From an uncultured Halieaceae bacterium (GTDB taxonomy: Bacteria > Pseudomonadota > Gammaproteobacteria > Pseudomonadales > Halieaceae): DNA of 64,000 nt. Positions 31,917-41,977 of this stretch are shown one piece after another; within the stretch, counting starts at the first letter, position 1; each line of letters starts with the position of its first letter. A program made the translations under genes and the position numbers. The DNA lies in the NCBI GenBank assembly GCA_913045375.1, contig CAJWQE010000004.1:1-64000 (forward strand). Reading direction: 5' to 3'. The notes below the pieces were generated by a model. That model worked only from the letters and a program-made list of their open reading frames with translations, was not told the DNA's origin and made no database searches.

Positions 31917-33668
31917 TTAACTTGCAGCTTTGAGTGAGTCAGTTGCGGGTGATGACTGTGGACCGCGGATCAATATCCCAGGCGTTTCTCCAAGGTAGCT
32001 GCCGTTGTCGAAGGTCTGAACCCCCGACTTGAAGGTGGCTCGGTAGCCAGTAGAGGATTGCAACAGACGCTTACCGCCGGCTGGCAAATCATTGGCAACC
32101 CAGGGCTTGCTCATGCCAATTTTATCGAGCTCAATGATATTGATATCGGCTAGATAGCCTGGCGCGAGGACGCCTCTGTCATCCAAGCCATACACCTTTG
32201 CGGTGTCAGCGCACTGGCGCTTAATCGCTTGACTCAGGCTCAATTTAAAGCCCTCTCGATCCCGCACCCAGTGCTGCAACATGAAGGTGGGTGATGCTGC
32301 GTCGCAAATAGTCCCGCAGTGCGCACCGCCATCTGACAGCGAGTTAATGCAGTCATCGGATTGAAGGACAGGTTCCAAGAAATTTAGATTACCGTCTGCG
32401 TAGTTAAGGAGTGGGAAGTAGATGAACCCTCTGCCGCCGTCACTCATCAGTAAGTCATAAGCATACTCGGCACCTGATACGCCCGCCTGTTCGGCAAGAT
32501 AAGCAATTGACTGCTGCGCTGACGGCTCATAATCAAAGCCATCGGAGAGCTCGTATTGCATGGTGAAGGCAGTCGCCATGAGCTCCGTCAGTATCTGCAC
32601 ATCGCTGTCAGGGTAAACCGACTCCTCGGTAATCAGCTTGTGTCTAAAGTCCGGATCGGCCAGTCTTTCAAGCTGAGCGGCTTCCTCTAGATCTGCGACT
32701 TCAGCCCAGCTGGGTTTGAACGAGAACGGATTAAAGGTCGTGCGCCATCCCAGTATGAGGCCGGTCCCTCGCATCGATATTTGAGCAAGGATGTTGGCGC
32801 CTTTGGCGTTCTGCTCACGCATATTGGCCATTTGGTCATCAAAGCTCATAGCTTTGACCGGTGACTGAAGGGCAGTGAAGGTGACCGGTAGGCCGGTTTC
32901 ACGACTGAGGTCCCCCATCCAGTCGAACTCGTTCCACTCAGGAATCAGATCGCTTGCCATTTCGAACACACCGTGACCCACGCGCGCCATGCCCCGACCG
33001 ATACCTATCAGCTCTTCCGGCGTCGCAGTTGTTCCAGGTACCAGTTCGCCGTCTATCGATTTGTGTAGCACCGTTCGTGAGGTAGAGAACCCCAGGGCCC
33101 CCGCTCGCAGTCCTTCCTCGACAATATTCGCCATTCTCGCGATATCAGATTCGGTTGGATCTTCATTAGCCGCACCACGATCACCCATGACGTAGGCCCG
33201 AACCGCCCCGTGGGGCACATGCGTCGCGACATCAACAGCTCGCGGCATTTCCTCTAAGGCATCAAGATACTCAGGGAAACTCTCCCAGTTCCAAGACATC
33301 CCCTCAGACAGCGCGGATCCTGGAATGTCCTCGACGCCTTCCATCAATCCGATGAGCCAGTCGTGTCGATCCGGCGCAGCCGGTGCAAAACCCACGCCGC
33401 AGTTACCCATCACCACGGTCGTTACGCCATGCCAGGAAGAAGGCGCCATTTCCTGATCCCATGTGGCCTGACCATCATAGTGCGTGTGTATGTCGACAAA
33501 CCCGGGTGCTACGTAGCAGCCACTGGCGTCATACACTTTCTGTGCCTCGCCAAGGTCAGTACCTACCGCAACAACCGTGTCACCCGTGACTGCCACATCC
33601 GCTATGTAGGGCTCGCAGCCAGTGCCATCGACGACCGTTCCGCCGCGAATAATTAGATCGTAAGACAT
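31917..33668 (-). CDS. N-acyl-D-amino-acid deacylase / D-aminoacylase family amidohydrolase
   Basis: 583 aa; [35 protein letters not shown]. Confidence 0.88.
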   Translation of the reverse strand: MSYDLIIRGGTVVDGTGCEPYIADVAVTGDTVVAVGTDLGEAQKVYDASGCYVAPGFVDIHTHYDGQATWDQEMAPSSWHGVTTVVMGNCGVGFAPAAPDRHDWLIGLMEGVEDIPGSALSEGMSWNWESFPEYLDALEEMPRAVDVATHVPHGAVRAYVMGDRGAANEDPTESDIARMANIVEEGLRAGALGFSTSRTVLHKSIDGELVPGTTATPEELIGIGRGMARVGHGVFEMASDLIPEWNEFDWMGDLSRETGLPVTFTALQSPVKAMSFDDQMANMREQNAKGANILAQISMRGTGLILGWRTTFNPFSFKPSWAEVADLEEAAQLERLADPDFRHKLITEESVYPDSDVQILTELMATAFTMQYELSDGFDYEPSAQQSIAYLAEQAGVSGAEYAYDLLMSDGGRGFIYFPLLNYADGNLNFLEPVLQSDDCINSLSDGGAHCGTICDAASPTFMLQHWVRDREGFKLSLSQAIKRQCADTAKVYGLDDRGVLAPGYLADINIIELDKIGMSKPWVANDLPAGGKRLLQSSTGYRATFKSGVQTFDNGSYLGETPGILIRGPQSSPATDSLKAAS

Positions 33669-33794
33669 GAACTCTTCCTCACTTTGTCATTCCCGCATTT
33701 CGCCGAATGTTGTAGCCACTGTCAACTGCACCCAAGTTGCGGGGCTCAGTTTTCGATCCTATATTGAAGAGAGTCTTAGATAAGGAGATGCGAC

Positions 33795-34376
33795 GTGAGC
33801 ACGGCAGTTTGGGCGGTATTAGGCGTTATAGGTTTGATTGTACTGGTCATATTGGCCATCGCGTTGTGGGCTATCGGTGCCTACAACAATTTCGTTCGCT
33901 TAAAGAACCTGGTGTCAGAGGGTTGGAGCGGTATTGAAGTACAGTTGAAGCGCCGCTCTAACCTGGTTCCCAACCTCGTGGCTACAGTAAAGGGCTATGC
34001 AGAGCACGAGTCTTCAGTGTTCGAGGAGGTCACGCAGGCTCGCGCATCTATCGGTCGTGGCTCGGTTGGCGAGCAGGCGGCAGCAGAGAGCAACATGGCC
34101 AAATCACTGATGAACCTCTTCGCCGTAGCTGAAAACTACCCAGACCTGAAAGCGGATAAGAATTTTCAGCAGTTACAAGCTGAGTTATCGGACTTGGAAG
34201 ACGTTATTCAGAAGGCGCGACGTTACTACAACGGCACTGTGCGAGACTTCAATACGGAGTTGGAATTGTTCCCAGGCAATCTAATTGCGGGGATGTTCAA
34301 TTTTGCGTCCGCTGAATTCTTCGAGCTCGAAAATGAAGCGGATGCGGCAGTACCTGAGGTCAGTTTCAGCAGCTAG
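33795..34376 (+). CDS. LemA family protein
   Basis: 193 aa; N-terminal TM, YNNFVRLKNLVSEGWSGIEVQLKRRSNLVPNLV. Confidence 0.94.
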   Translation: MSTAVWAVLGVIGLIVLVILAIALWAIGAYNNFVRLKNLVSEGWSGIEVQLKRRSNLVPNLVATVKGYAEHESSVFEEVTQARASIGRGSVGEQAAAESNMAKSLMNLFAVAENYPDLKADKNFQQLQAELSDLEDVIQKARRYYNGTVRDFNTELELFPGNLIAGMFNFASAEFFELENEADAAVPEVSFSS

Positions 34377-34387
34377 GGGAGGGGGAG

Positions 34388-36577
34388 ATGACGTTGATAG
34401 GCGGAGTCATGCCACGTCTTTTTGCAGGGGGTCTGGGGTTAGCGTTCGTTGTGCTCGTCGCAGTGGCGTCAGCGCAACCTCCTGTGATCGAAATCGATGC
34501 TGAGTCGGGGTTGCCTACAGCATTAGATATCGACAATGAGCTCGCCGCTCGGATTGCTGCAGAGGTCGAGCGTGGGCTCGAAGCTAGCATGAAAACCGCA
34601 CCAGGCCGGGAAACCCTCGGATTTTACGGGGTAGAAATCGACGTCCAGAGAGACGGCGGCTTAGAGGTGACTGAGACGATTACTGCCTACGCGCTGGGCA
34701 AACGAATAAAACGAGGAATTTACCGTGAATTTTCGCTCCTGAATGTTGAGCGATATCAGCCGTCGAACCCCTACGATGTTATTTCCGTGAAACGAGACGG
34801 CGCACCCCTCCGAAATTGGTTTACCGAGCGTGGTGGAAGTTTTTATCAGATCTACATGGGTAGCAAAAATCGATACCTAAAAACTGGCAGGTGGTATACC
34901 TATGAGCTCAAGTACCGCGTGCCTAAAGCTATCCTGCAGTATGAGGATCACGACCTACTGTACTGGAACGCTATTCCGTTTCACTGGGCATTTCCCATTC
35001 GTTCTGCGGACATTGTGGTGCGCTTCCCGGAAGGGTTCGTCACGCGAGATATTGAGATAAAAAGTGGCCGATTCGGTGATAAGCACAACTACGTAAACGC
35101 CGTGTGGCAGCGGCCTGCTGATAATGTAGTGCGTGTCACGGCGAGTGACTTGAGTGCTAAGCGCGGTATCACACTGATGATAAAGACGAGATCAGATCTC
35201 GTAGAGGCATCAGACACTTACCCCACGGCTGATTTGGCCAACAGTTTAATTTCGGGCACAGCGATTAACGATCAAGGCTTTATCACGTGGATAACAACTA
35301 AGCCGCTTACCCACGTGGTTGGACCCATAGGTATTGCCGGTTTAGCGATAGGCTTAATGATCCTTTTGTGGCGACGGGTGGGTATCGATCCTCCACCGCA
35401 GACTGTGGTTCCTCTGTACGATGCCCCCAGGGGGCTCTCTGCGGCAGGTACGCGATACGTTTATCAGTTTGGATTTGCGGACCCCACACATCTCATGGTT
35501 ACAGCCGTTGTCAGTGCTGCGACTAAGGGAGTGATCAACATTGATGACAAGCATGCGAAAGGGACACTCCTTACGCGCACGGGCGCACCTGATGACGAAT
35601 TGTCGCCGGGAGAGCGTGTCGTGCTCGATAAGTTGATGGGGACTAGTGATCAGTTTCTACTGCTAAAAACAGGAACCTTGACCGATGATGAAGTGGTGCT
35701 CAATGCGCAGCAAAGCACCTTAAAAGACACACAGGATGCTTTGGTGGCTCACCTCGATAAAGAACTGGGAGAAGAACTGTTTGAATGGCGAACGGCCTAT
35801 AAAGTCTTTTTCTGGCTACTGGCGCTCGCTTCGGCGCTGGCCGCTATGACAGTTGTTCAAAGCGATTCGTTCCTAAAGCGTAATGAACAGCTAGTGTCGG
35901 CTGGGTTTGTTTGCTTCAGCGTATTTCTTCCCGGATTACTGATGGGAATGCGTGAGAAGTGGATGATCAATAAAGCGTCATTTAGTGGGCGATCCTCGGT
36001 GCTGGTAACTGACTTTGTCTTCTGCTCACTGTTCGCCTGTGCGCTGCAGTTTGGTGTGGTTACGGCGTATGCCGGTTCAGATTGGCCACTGTGGCAAGCG
36101 CTGGTTCTACTGATGTTCCCCGGCGCGATTGGCTATGGCATCGGATTTTCTGCCTTTCTCATGGTGAAAATCATTGATAGTCCAACTGTCCAAGGAACAA
36201 GGGCCATTGCGCAAGTCAAAGGCCTCAGAATGTATATCGCCGCGGCGGAGGAGAAATTGAACAGCCGCCTGGTCCCCACTAAAACGCCTGAGCAATTCAC
36301 GCGACTGTATCCCTATGCCTATGCGCTGAAGCTTGAGACAGAGTGGATAGACCAGTTTTCTGAGGAGTTGAAGCGCTGGATGAGCGATGGAACGATGAGT
36401 GATCAGATGAATTGGTACCAGCATCAGTCTTCCAGTCGATGGGGGGGGCGATCCACGTGGACGACCGGGTTCAGTGATTCTGTCACGAGTGGCGTCAGTT
36501 ACACCCCTCCTTCCGCAAGCGGGGGTGGTGGCTTCGGCGGTGGTGGCGGCGGCGGTGGCGGCGGTGGCGGCTTCTGA
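34388..36577 (+). CDS. DUF2207 membrane protein with Gly-rich C-terminus
   Basis: 729 aa downstream of lemA; DUF2207-like N-terminal domain, C-terminal GGGGFGGGGGGGGGGGGF. Confidence 0.88.
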   Translation: MTLIGGVMPRLFAGGLGLAFVVLVAVASAQPPVIEIDAESGLPTALDIDNELAARIAAEVERGLEASMKTAPGRETLGFYGVEIDVQRDGGLEVTETITAYALGKRIKRGIYREFSLLNVERYQPSNPYDVISVKRDGAPLRNWFTERGGSFYQIYMGSKNRYLKTGRWYTYELKYRVPKAILQYEDHDLLYWNAIPFHWAFPIRSADIVVRFPEGFVTRDIEIKSGRFGDKHNYVNAVWQRPADNVVRVTASDLSAKRGITLMIKTRSDLVEASDTYPTADLANSLISGTAINDQGFITWITTKPLTHVVGPIGIAGLAIGLMILLWRRVGIDPPPQTVVPLYDAPRGLSAAGTRYVYQFGFADPTHLMVTAVVSAATKGVINIDDKHAKGTLLTRTGAPDDELSPGERVVLDKLMGTSDQFLLLKTGTLTDDEVVLNAQQSTLKDTQDALVAHLDKELGEELFEWRTAYKVFFWLLALASALAAMTVVQSDSFLKRNEQLVSAGFVCFSVFLPGLLMGMREKWMINKASFSGRSSVLVTDFVFCSLFACALQFGVVTAYAGSDWPLWQALVLLMFPGAIGYGIGFSAFLMVKIIDSPTVQGTRAIAQVKGLRMYIAAAEEKLNSRLVPTKTPEQFTRLYPYAYALKLETEWIDQFSEELKRWMSDGTMSDQMNWYQHQSSSRWGGRSTWTTGFSDSVTSGVSYTPPSASGGGGFGGGGGGGGGGGGF

Positions 36578-36674
36578 TGTGATTCCCAACCCTGATCACT
36601 TCAGTATCGCGTTTGTGTTTGCCTATAATCGTGAGTAACGTGATACAGGTAATAATAAGAAGACACGCTTTGCT

Positions 36675-37940
36675 ATGAATTTCGATATCCCCGAGGACAT
36701 CCGCCTTTTTCTAGAGGAGGTGGATGGTTTTATTGAGCGCGAGATCAAGCCGCTCGAGAACAGTAACGACAATATTCGATTTTTCGACCATCGCCGCGAG
36801 GATGCTCGGACGGACTGGGACCGCGATGGGCTTCCCAACGAAGAGTGGGAAGCGTTGTTGGCGGAGGCTAAGCGTCGCGCTATTGCCGCCGGTATCTTCA
36901 GCTACCCGTTTCCCAGCGAGCACGGCGGACGAGACGGCGGTAACCTTGGCATGGCCATCATTCGCGAGCATTTGGCCGCTATGGGTCTGGGTTTGCATAA
37001 CGACTTGCAAAACGAGCACTCGATTGTAGGTAACAACATTGGCCTGTTGCTAATGCTTGAGTACGGTACACCCGAGCAGCAGACAGAGTGGTTGCCCGGG
37101 CTTAAAACTGCAACACGCGGATTCGCGTTTGGCATTACCGAACCGGATCACGGCTCCGACGCCACGCACATGGAGACCGTCGCCGTTCGAGATGGTGATG
37201 ACTGGGTCATCAATGGGGTAAAGACCTGGAATACAGGCGTTCATAAAGCGCATAGCGATATGGTGATGGCTCGAACCTCAGGTGGAGCAGGTGATGCCGG
37301 TGGCATAACCGCATTTTTGGTGCCCATGGATTCGCCGGGCGTTGAGGTTGAAGAGTACCTCTGGACCTTCAATATGCCCTCTGACCATGCCCGGGTTCGC
37401 TTCACCAATGTGCGTGTGCCCGACAGCGCTATCTTTGCGGGTGAAGGACGCGGTCTGCAGGTGGTGCAACACTTTTTTAATGAAAACCGTATTAGGCAAG
37501 CCGCATCCAGTCTGGGCGCCGCCCAGTATTGCGTGAACGAGGCCGTGGAATACGCAAAGCACCGAAAGCCCTTTGGCAAAGCACTAGCCACCAATCAGGC
37601 AATTCAGTTCCCTTTAGTTGATCTGCAAGCACGCTGCGAAATGCTGAGAGCACTTATTCATAAAACGGCCTGGTTGATGGATCGGGATGGTGCGTTCTCT
37701 GTCTCTGACAAAGTCTCGATGTGTAACTATCAAGCCAACCAGCTCTGTTGTGAGGCGGCGGACACGGCGATGCAGGTCCATGGTGGCATTGGGTACTCGC
37801 GTTATAAGCCCTTCGAACATATTTACCGACACCACCGACGGTATCGAATTACCGAGGGAGCCGATGAAATTCAAAAGCGACGTGTCGCCGGTTATCTCTT
37901 TGGATTCATGGGGCAGAGAAAGCCCAAAGGCGTCAGTTAA
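36675..37940 (+). CDS. Acyl-CoA dehydrogenase family protein
   Basis: 421 aa; GFAFGITEPDHGSDATHMET, RKPFGKALATNQAIQFPLVDL, MQVHGGIGYSRYKPFEHIYRHHRRYRITEGADEIQ. Confidence 0.94.
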   Translation: MNFDIPEDIRLFLEEVDGFIEREIKPLENSNDNIRFFDHRREDARTDWDRDGLPNEEWEALLAEAKRRAIAAGIFSYPFPSEHGGRDGGNLGMAIIREHLAAMGLGLHNDLQNEHSIVGNNIGLLLMLEYGTPEQQTEWLPGLKTATRGFAFGITEPDHGSDATHMETVAVRDGDDWVINGVKTWNTGVHKAHSDMVMARTSGGAGDAGGITAFLVPMDSPGVEVEEYLWTFNMPSDHARVRFTNVRVPDSAIFAGEGRGLQVVQHFFNENRIRQAASSLGAAQYCVNEAVEYAKHRKPFGKALATNQAIQFPLVDLQARCEMLRALIHKTAWLMDRDGAFSVSDKVSMCNYQANQLCCEAADTAMQVHGGIGYSRYKPFEHIYRHHRRYRITEGADEIQKRRVAGYLFGFMGQRKPKGVS

Positions 37941-37942
37941 CG

Positions 37943-39325
37943 GTGCTGGACGCCGAGTTTAACGCGCAAATAGGCCAATTTATCGGGCGGACTTTTCCTG
38001 GCGCTCAGCTCATTGACGTACAGCAACTGACGGCAGGCGCTTCTCAACAAACGTTCAGAGTTAGCGTTCGTCATGCAGAGGGTCATGAGGCCGACTATGC
38101 GCTTCGCCGCGCACAGCCGGGGCTTGAACGTTCGTCTTACGGGCAGGTGACTCCAAGCGTCGAGGCAGAGCTACTCGCATTAGCGTCTTCGGCTAATGTT
38201 CCCGTACCTAAGGTGATTGAATCCTTACATTCAACCGATGGCTTGGGCGATGGCTACCTTATGGAATGGCTCCGGGGCGAAACCATGGGTCAGCGCATTG
38301 TTAAGTTACCCGAGCTCGAAAGTGCCCGAGAGAATCTTGCCTTCGAGTGCGGGCAAGCGCTTGCCCGGATTCACGCGATAGACGTCCCAAGTCGGTTGCA
38401 GGAAGTGCTGCACTCGGTGTCGCCTACAGAGCTTGTCCGGGAGACCTGGGAGGCCTACATCGCGTTAGAGACGCCGCAGCCAATGATTGATTTCACTGCG
38501 CAGTGGCTGCTTAGCAATCTACCTCCTGAATCGGAAAGTGCACTGGTTCATGGTGATTTTAGGAATGGCAACCTAATGGTGTCAGAACAGGGCATAACGG
38601 CCGTTCTTGATTGGGAACTCTGTCATTTGGGCGATCCCATGCGTGATCTGGGTTGGCTTTGCGTCAACTCATGGCGCTTTGGTCGGCGTGACTTGCCCGT
38701 TGGTGGCTTCGGTGCTGTGGATGACCTCGTGGCAGGCTATGAGGCCGCGTCAGGCAGTTGCGTCGATAGGGATGCACTCCGATTCTGGGAGGTTTTCGGG
38801 TCATTTTGGTGGTCCGTCACCACCTTAGGTATGGCACAGACCTGGCGCACTGGAGAAACCCCCTCGGTTGAACGTCCCGTGATTGGTCGGCGAAGCTCGG
38901 AAGCGCAGATGGATTGCGTACACCTTTTGATCCCGGGCGAGATTGACTCCGGACGACTGCAACGTGAAGAGACGGACTTGCCGACACCGGTCGAGCTTCT
39001 AAGCTCAGTAAGGACGCACCTCAAAACATCGGTTCTAGAAAGTCTCGACGGCGCTGACAAGTTTTTGCTCCGTGTAGCCATGAACTCTTTAGCCATTGCC
39101 GAGCGAGAGCTACAGCTGACCCCCATGCTAGAGGCGCAGGAGTTGAGTCGCCTGATGTCGTTGCTTGGAGAGGGGAAGCTACCTGAGTTGCGCTGGAAGC
39201 TGGTGCATGCCCTACGAAGCGGGGTCTTCCCTGATGCGCTTGAATTGCACCAGCACCTGCGATTAAGTGTTGCGGGTCGGCTTGCGGTCGATCAGCCCAC
39301 GTATTCTGCGCTAACGGCCGGGTAA
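37943..39325 (+). CDS. APH-like phosphotransferase with C-terminal DUF6285-like domain
   Basis: 460 aa; kinase motifs LVHGDFRNGNLMV and AVLDWELCHLGDPMRDLGW; C-terminus TPVELLSSVRTHLKTSVLESLDGADKFLLRVAMNSLAIAERELQL...LAVDQPTYSAL. Confidence 0.85.
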   Translation: MLDAEFNAQIGQFIGRTFPGAQLIDVQQLTAGASQQTFRVSVRHAEGHEADYALRRAQPGLERSSYGQVTPSVEAELLALASSANVPVPKVIESLHSTDGLGDGYLMEWLRGETMGQRIVKLPELESARENLAFECGQALARIHAIDVPSRLQEVLHSVSPTELVRETWEAYIALETPQPMIDFTAQWLLSNLPPESESALVHGDFRNGNLMVSEQGITAVLDWELCHLGDPMRDLGWLCVNSWRFGRRDLPVGGFGAVDDLVAGYEAASGSCVDRDALRFWEVFGSFWWSVTTLGMAQTWRTGETPSVERPVIGRRSSEAQMDCVHLLIPGEIDSGRLQREETDLPTPVELLSSVRTHLKTSVLESLDGADKFLLRVAMNSLAIAERELQLTPMLEAQELSRLMSLLGEGKLPELRWKLVHALRSGVFPDALELHQHLRLSVAGRLAVDQPTYSALTAG

Positions 39326-39387
39326 TCTTGTCGATTGAAGGCTCGGCGTTAGAGTTTTGAGTGAACCTGCCCTAGACTACGCATCGT

Positions 39388-39463
39388 GCCGTTGTAGCTC
39401 AGTTGGAAGAGCGTTTGCCTCCTAAGCGAAAGGTCGCAGGTTCGATCCCTGCCAGCGGCGCCA
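39388..39463 (+). tRNA. tRNA-Arg (anticodon CCU), CCA encoded
   Basis: 76-nt cloverleaf: acceptor gccgttg/cagcggc, D arm gctcagttggaagagc, anticodon stem tttgc/gcgaa with loop ctCCTaa, T arm gcaggttcgatccctgc. Confidence 0.95.
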
Positions 39464-39729
39464 GTTTTTGACGTTCCAAGTTCTAATGAAGCGAGAGAAT
39501 GTCCAGACGGCAGCTGCCCCCGCTATAACCCTCATTGGCATGCGGGCCATTGCTTTTCCCTAGAGCTCTTTTTAGAAGAGACTCTGGGCTGTTTTATCTG
39601 TTATGGAAACCATTCCCATCATTGAGGCCTACTTGTTACCTTGTTCCTATTTACTCACGGGCCAGCTCCGATTTGTCACGTCGTAAAGTAAAAATCAATC
39701 GACCTGGCAGGCCAGGACCGTCAGCTACG

Positions 39730-40857
39730 ATGGTCAAGGATTCCTTTGCCGGTATTGTTCGCGATCTAAGCACTGATGGTCGCGGCGTGGTTCAGGCGCC
39801 TGATGGGCAGGTGGTCTTTGTGGCGGGTATTTGGCAGGGCGAGGAAGTCGAGATAGAGCGATCGCGACGGGGTAAATCAACGTCTGCCGAGCTCATTTCG
39901 GTCCTTCAGCCGTCAGAGGCGCGACGTGCAGCTGAGTGTGAGTATCATCGAGAGGGTAGCTGTGGTGGGTGTCCTTGGATGTTTGTCGACTACCCGACGC
40001 AACTCGAGCAAAAGCAAGCGCGCCTTTCTAAGGTAGTTGAACGAATCACTGGCAAGGCCGCAAGTTGCGCTATGCTTGGGGCGAGCCAAACATTGGGTTA
40101 TCGCAATCGCGCACAATTCAAATCCGATGGCATTAAATTGGGTTACGTTGCTCAGGGTACACACGAGATAGTCGACGTGACTCACTGCCCTGTTTTGAAT
40201 GTCACCAACCAAGGGCATTTGAGTGTACTAAGGCAATCCCTGCCGAACAGCGGCTGGCGTTCCAACAAAAACCGTCAATGGACAACGATTGATATTGATG
40301 ATGAGCGGGGAACTCCGCTGGTCAATCAGCGTCAAGCCTTTCGGCAGGGTAATTCAGAACAAAACGAGCAATTACGCGCTTGGTTGAGTAGTCGGCTCGC
40401 TAATCTACCGAGGCCCAATGCCGTATTAGAACTATTCTGCGGCTCCGGTAACCTGACGGAGGTTATAGCGGAACAAGTCGACGTTCCTGTAATCGCGATC
40501 GAAGGTGATGAGATGTCCCTCGACGTCTTGTCGGCGCGCAACCTATCCAAGGTTAAACCCGTACGGGTTAATTTGTTTTCGAGACACAGTATTGTCGACG
40601 ACATGCCGAACTGTCAGTCTGGCATAGGGGTTGTTCTAGATCCCCCACGAGACGGTCTCAAAGAGCGAGAGGCCTTAAAGCCCTGGTTTACGCGGACCGA
40701 GTGGGTTGTGTATGTCTCCTGCGATCTAGCGACCTGGGAACGCGATGCCGCATTTTTGCAAAGCTGCGGACTGGATCTGGATGAGGCAACGGGCTTGGAT
40801 ATGTTTCCTCAAACTCCACACATTGAGACGTTATCAGTCTTTACTCGGCGGGCCTGA
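39730..40857 (+). CDS. RlmD/RlmC/TrmA-family 23S rRNA/tRNA (uracil-5-)-methyltransferase with TRAM domain
   Basis: TRAM-like N-terminus, Cys cluster C-x7-CGGC, SAM motif VLELFCGSGNLTE, catalytic VYVSCDLATWERD; ATG 39730 preferred over the ORF start at 39535. Confidence 0.87.
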   Translation: MVKDSFAGIVRDLSTDGRGVVQAPDGQVVFVAGIWQGEEVEIERSRRGKSTSAELISVLQPSEARRAAECEYHREGSCGGCPWMFVDYPTQLEQKQARLSKVVERITGKAASCAMLGASQTLGYRNRAQFKSDGIKLGYVAQGTHEIVDVTHCPVLNVTNQGHLSVLRQSLPNSGWRSNKNRQWTTIDIDDERGTPLVNQRQAFRQGNSEQNEQLRAWLSSRLANLPRPNAVLELFCGSGNLTEVIAEQVDVPVIAIEGDEMSLDVLSARNLSKVKPVRVNLFSRHSIVDDMPNCQSGIGVVLDPPRDGLKEREALKPWFTRTEWVVYVSCDLATWERDAAFLQSCGLDLDEATGLDMFPQTPHIETLSVFTRRA

Positions 40858-41977
40858 TCGATCTTGGAAGGAATTCTAAGACCTCGGCAAAGTTGCCACT
40901 AAAGATGACATGTCGCTGTTTTGATTTCAGCTGGTAGTCGTACATGGGGTCGTAGTAATCCCGCAACAAGACTTCAATCCATTGCTTGTGGGGCTCTGGG
41001 TCACCCTGTTGGTGGGCCGCCAATGCAGCTTCCAGCACCTTGGATAGCTCCTGGTACCGCGCGCCGCCTAAACGCTTTCGAATGTTCCCAAGGCTGAGCC
41101 TTAGCGAATCGGCAAAGGCGGTAAATGCGACTGCGTCTGAGTTGCAGAGTGCAACCTGTTCTCGGTAGTTACTTAAAATATAATTCTCCCAGGAGTGGTG
41201 AACTCGGTCTTCAAGACTCGCCTCCAGCATGACGAGAGGCGCCTCACGGAGCTTTTCCTGCAATGTGAGGGGTAATGCACATCGACCGATTAATCGACTC
41301 TCATCCTCCATCATCACGTGCCGATGACCACATGCACGCAGTTTTAAGAGTTCAATGGCAATATGATTCTCAAAGTTGATCTGAGTTGGTTGCGATTCGG
41401 CGCGTTTCCCAAAAGCGCTTCCCCTATGGTGTGCCAGGCCCTCTAAATCAACCACCGGGCACCTCAGTGTGTCGCAGGCTTCATTCAGCAAGGCGGTCTT
41501 CGCAACCCCTGTTCTGCCGCCAATCACAACGAGATTCAATTCGGATAAACATTCTTCAAGTGATGTGAGAAGGAAAGAGCGGAGCGCTTTGTAACCACCG
41601 TTAACCAAAGGCACTTGATACCCGCTGGTAGCCAGCCAACTTTGCACGGTCTGGGAGCGAAGCCCACCTCGAAAACAAAAAAGAGCAGCATTTTCGTGAC
41701 GTTTTACTTGCTCTATCCACGCCGCAACGCGCTCTTCTTTAGTATTGCCCGACACGAGTTGGTGACCCAATGCGACTGCCGCCTGCTCCCCCTGTTCCTT
41801 GTAGCAGACCCCTACCTGCTCGCGCTCGTCGTCGCTCATGAGTGGAATGTTCACCGCTGACGGAAAACTACCCCGCTGAAACTCGATCGGTGCACGGGTG
41901 TCAATGAACGGTCTGTCCTCGAGGAACAGCTGCTCGAAGGTAGATGGGTCGAGACGTGACAATGTCGTTTTAGTCAC
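40841..41977 (-). CDS. mnmH: tRNA 2-selenouridine synthase
   Basis: 378 aa; N-terminal rhodanese FCFRGGLRSQT and P-loop GGRTGVAKTALL; adjacent to selD. Confidence 0.93.
   Translation of the reverse strand: MTKTTLSRLDPSTFEQLFLEDRPFIDTRAPIEFQRGSFPSAVNIPLMSDDEREQVGVCYKEQGEQAAVALGHQLVSGNTKEERVAAWIEQVKRHENAALFCFRGGLRSQTVQSWLATSGYQVPLVNGGYKALRSFLLTSLEECLSELNLVVIGGRTGVAKTALLNEACDTLRCPVVDLEGLAHHRGSAFGKRAESQPTQINFENHIAIELLKLRACGHRHVMMEDESRLIGRCALPLTLQEKLREAPLVMLEASLEDRVHHSWENYILSNYREQVALCNSDAVAFTAFADSLRLSLGNIRKRLGGARYQELSKVLEAALAAHQQGDPEPHKQWIEVLLRDYYDPMYDYQLKSKQRHVIFSGNFAEVLEFLPRSIRPAE

Noticed and set aside
36107-36589. 160-aa minus ORF with Ala/Thr-rich start (EAATAATAAATTAEATT)
   Set aside because: Simply the reverse complement of the DUF2207 Gly-rich repeat.
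39464-39729. Possible integration site or island boundary next to tRNA-Arg(CCU)
   Set aside because: No integrase and no visible direct repeat of the tRNA 3' end; downstream genes (RlmD-like, mnmH, selD) look like ordinary chromosome.
39535-39729. N-terminal 65-aa extension of the RlmD-like ORF
   Set aside because: Composition is atypical and the family's TRAM domain aligns from ATG 39730; the extension is probably untranslated, with an imperfect hairpin near 39562-39593.
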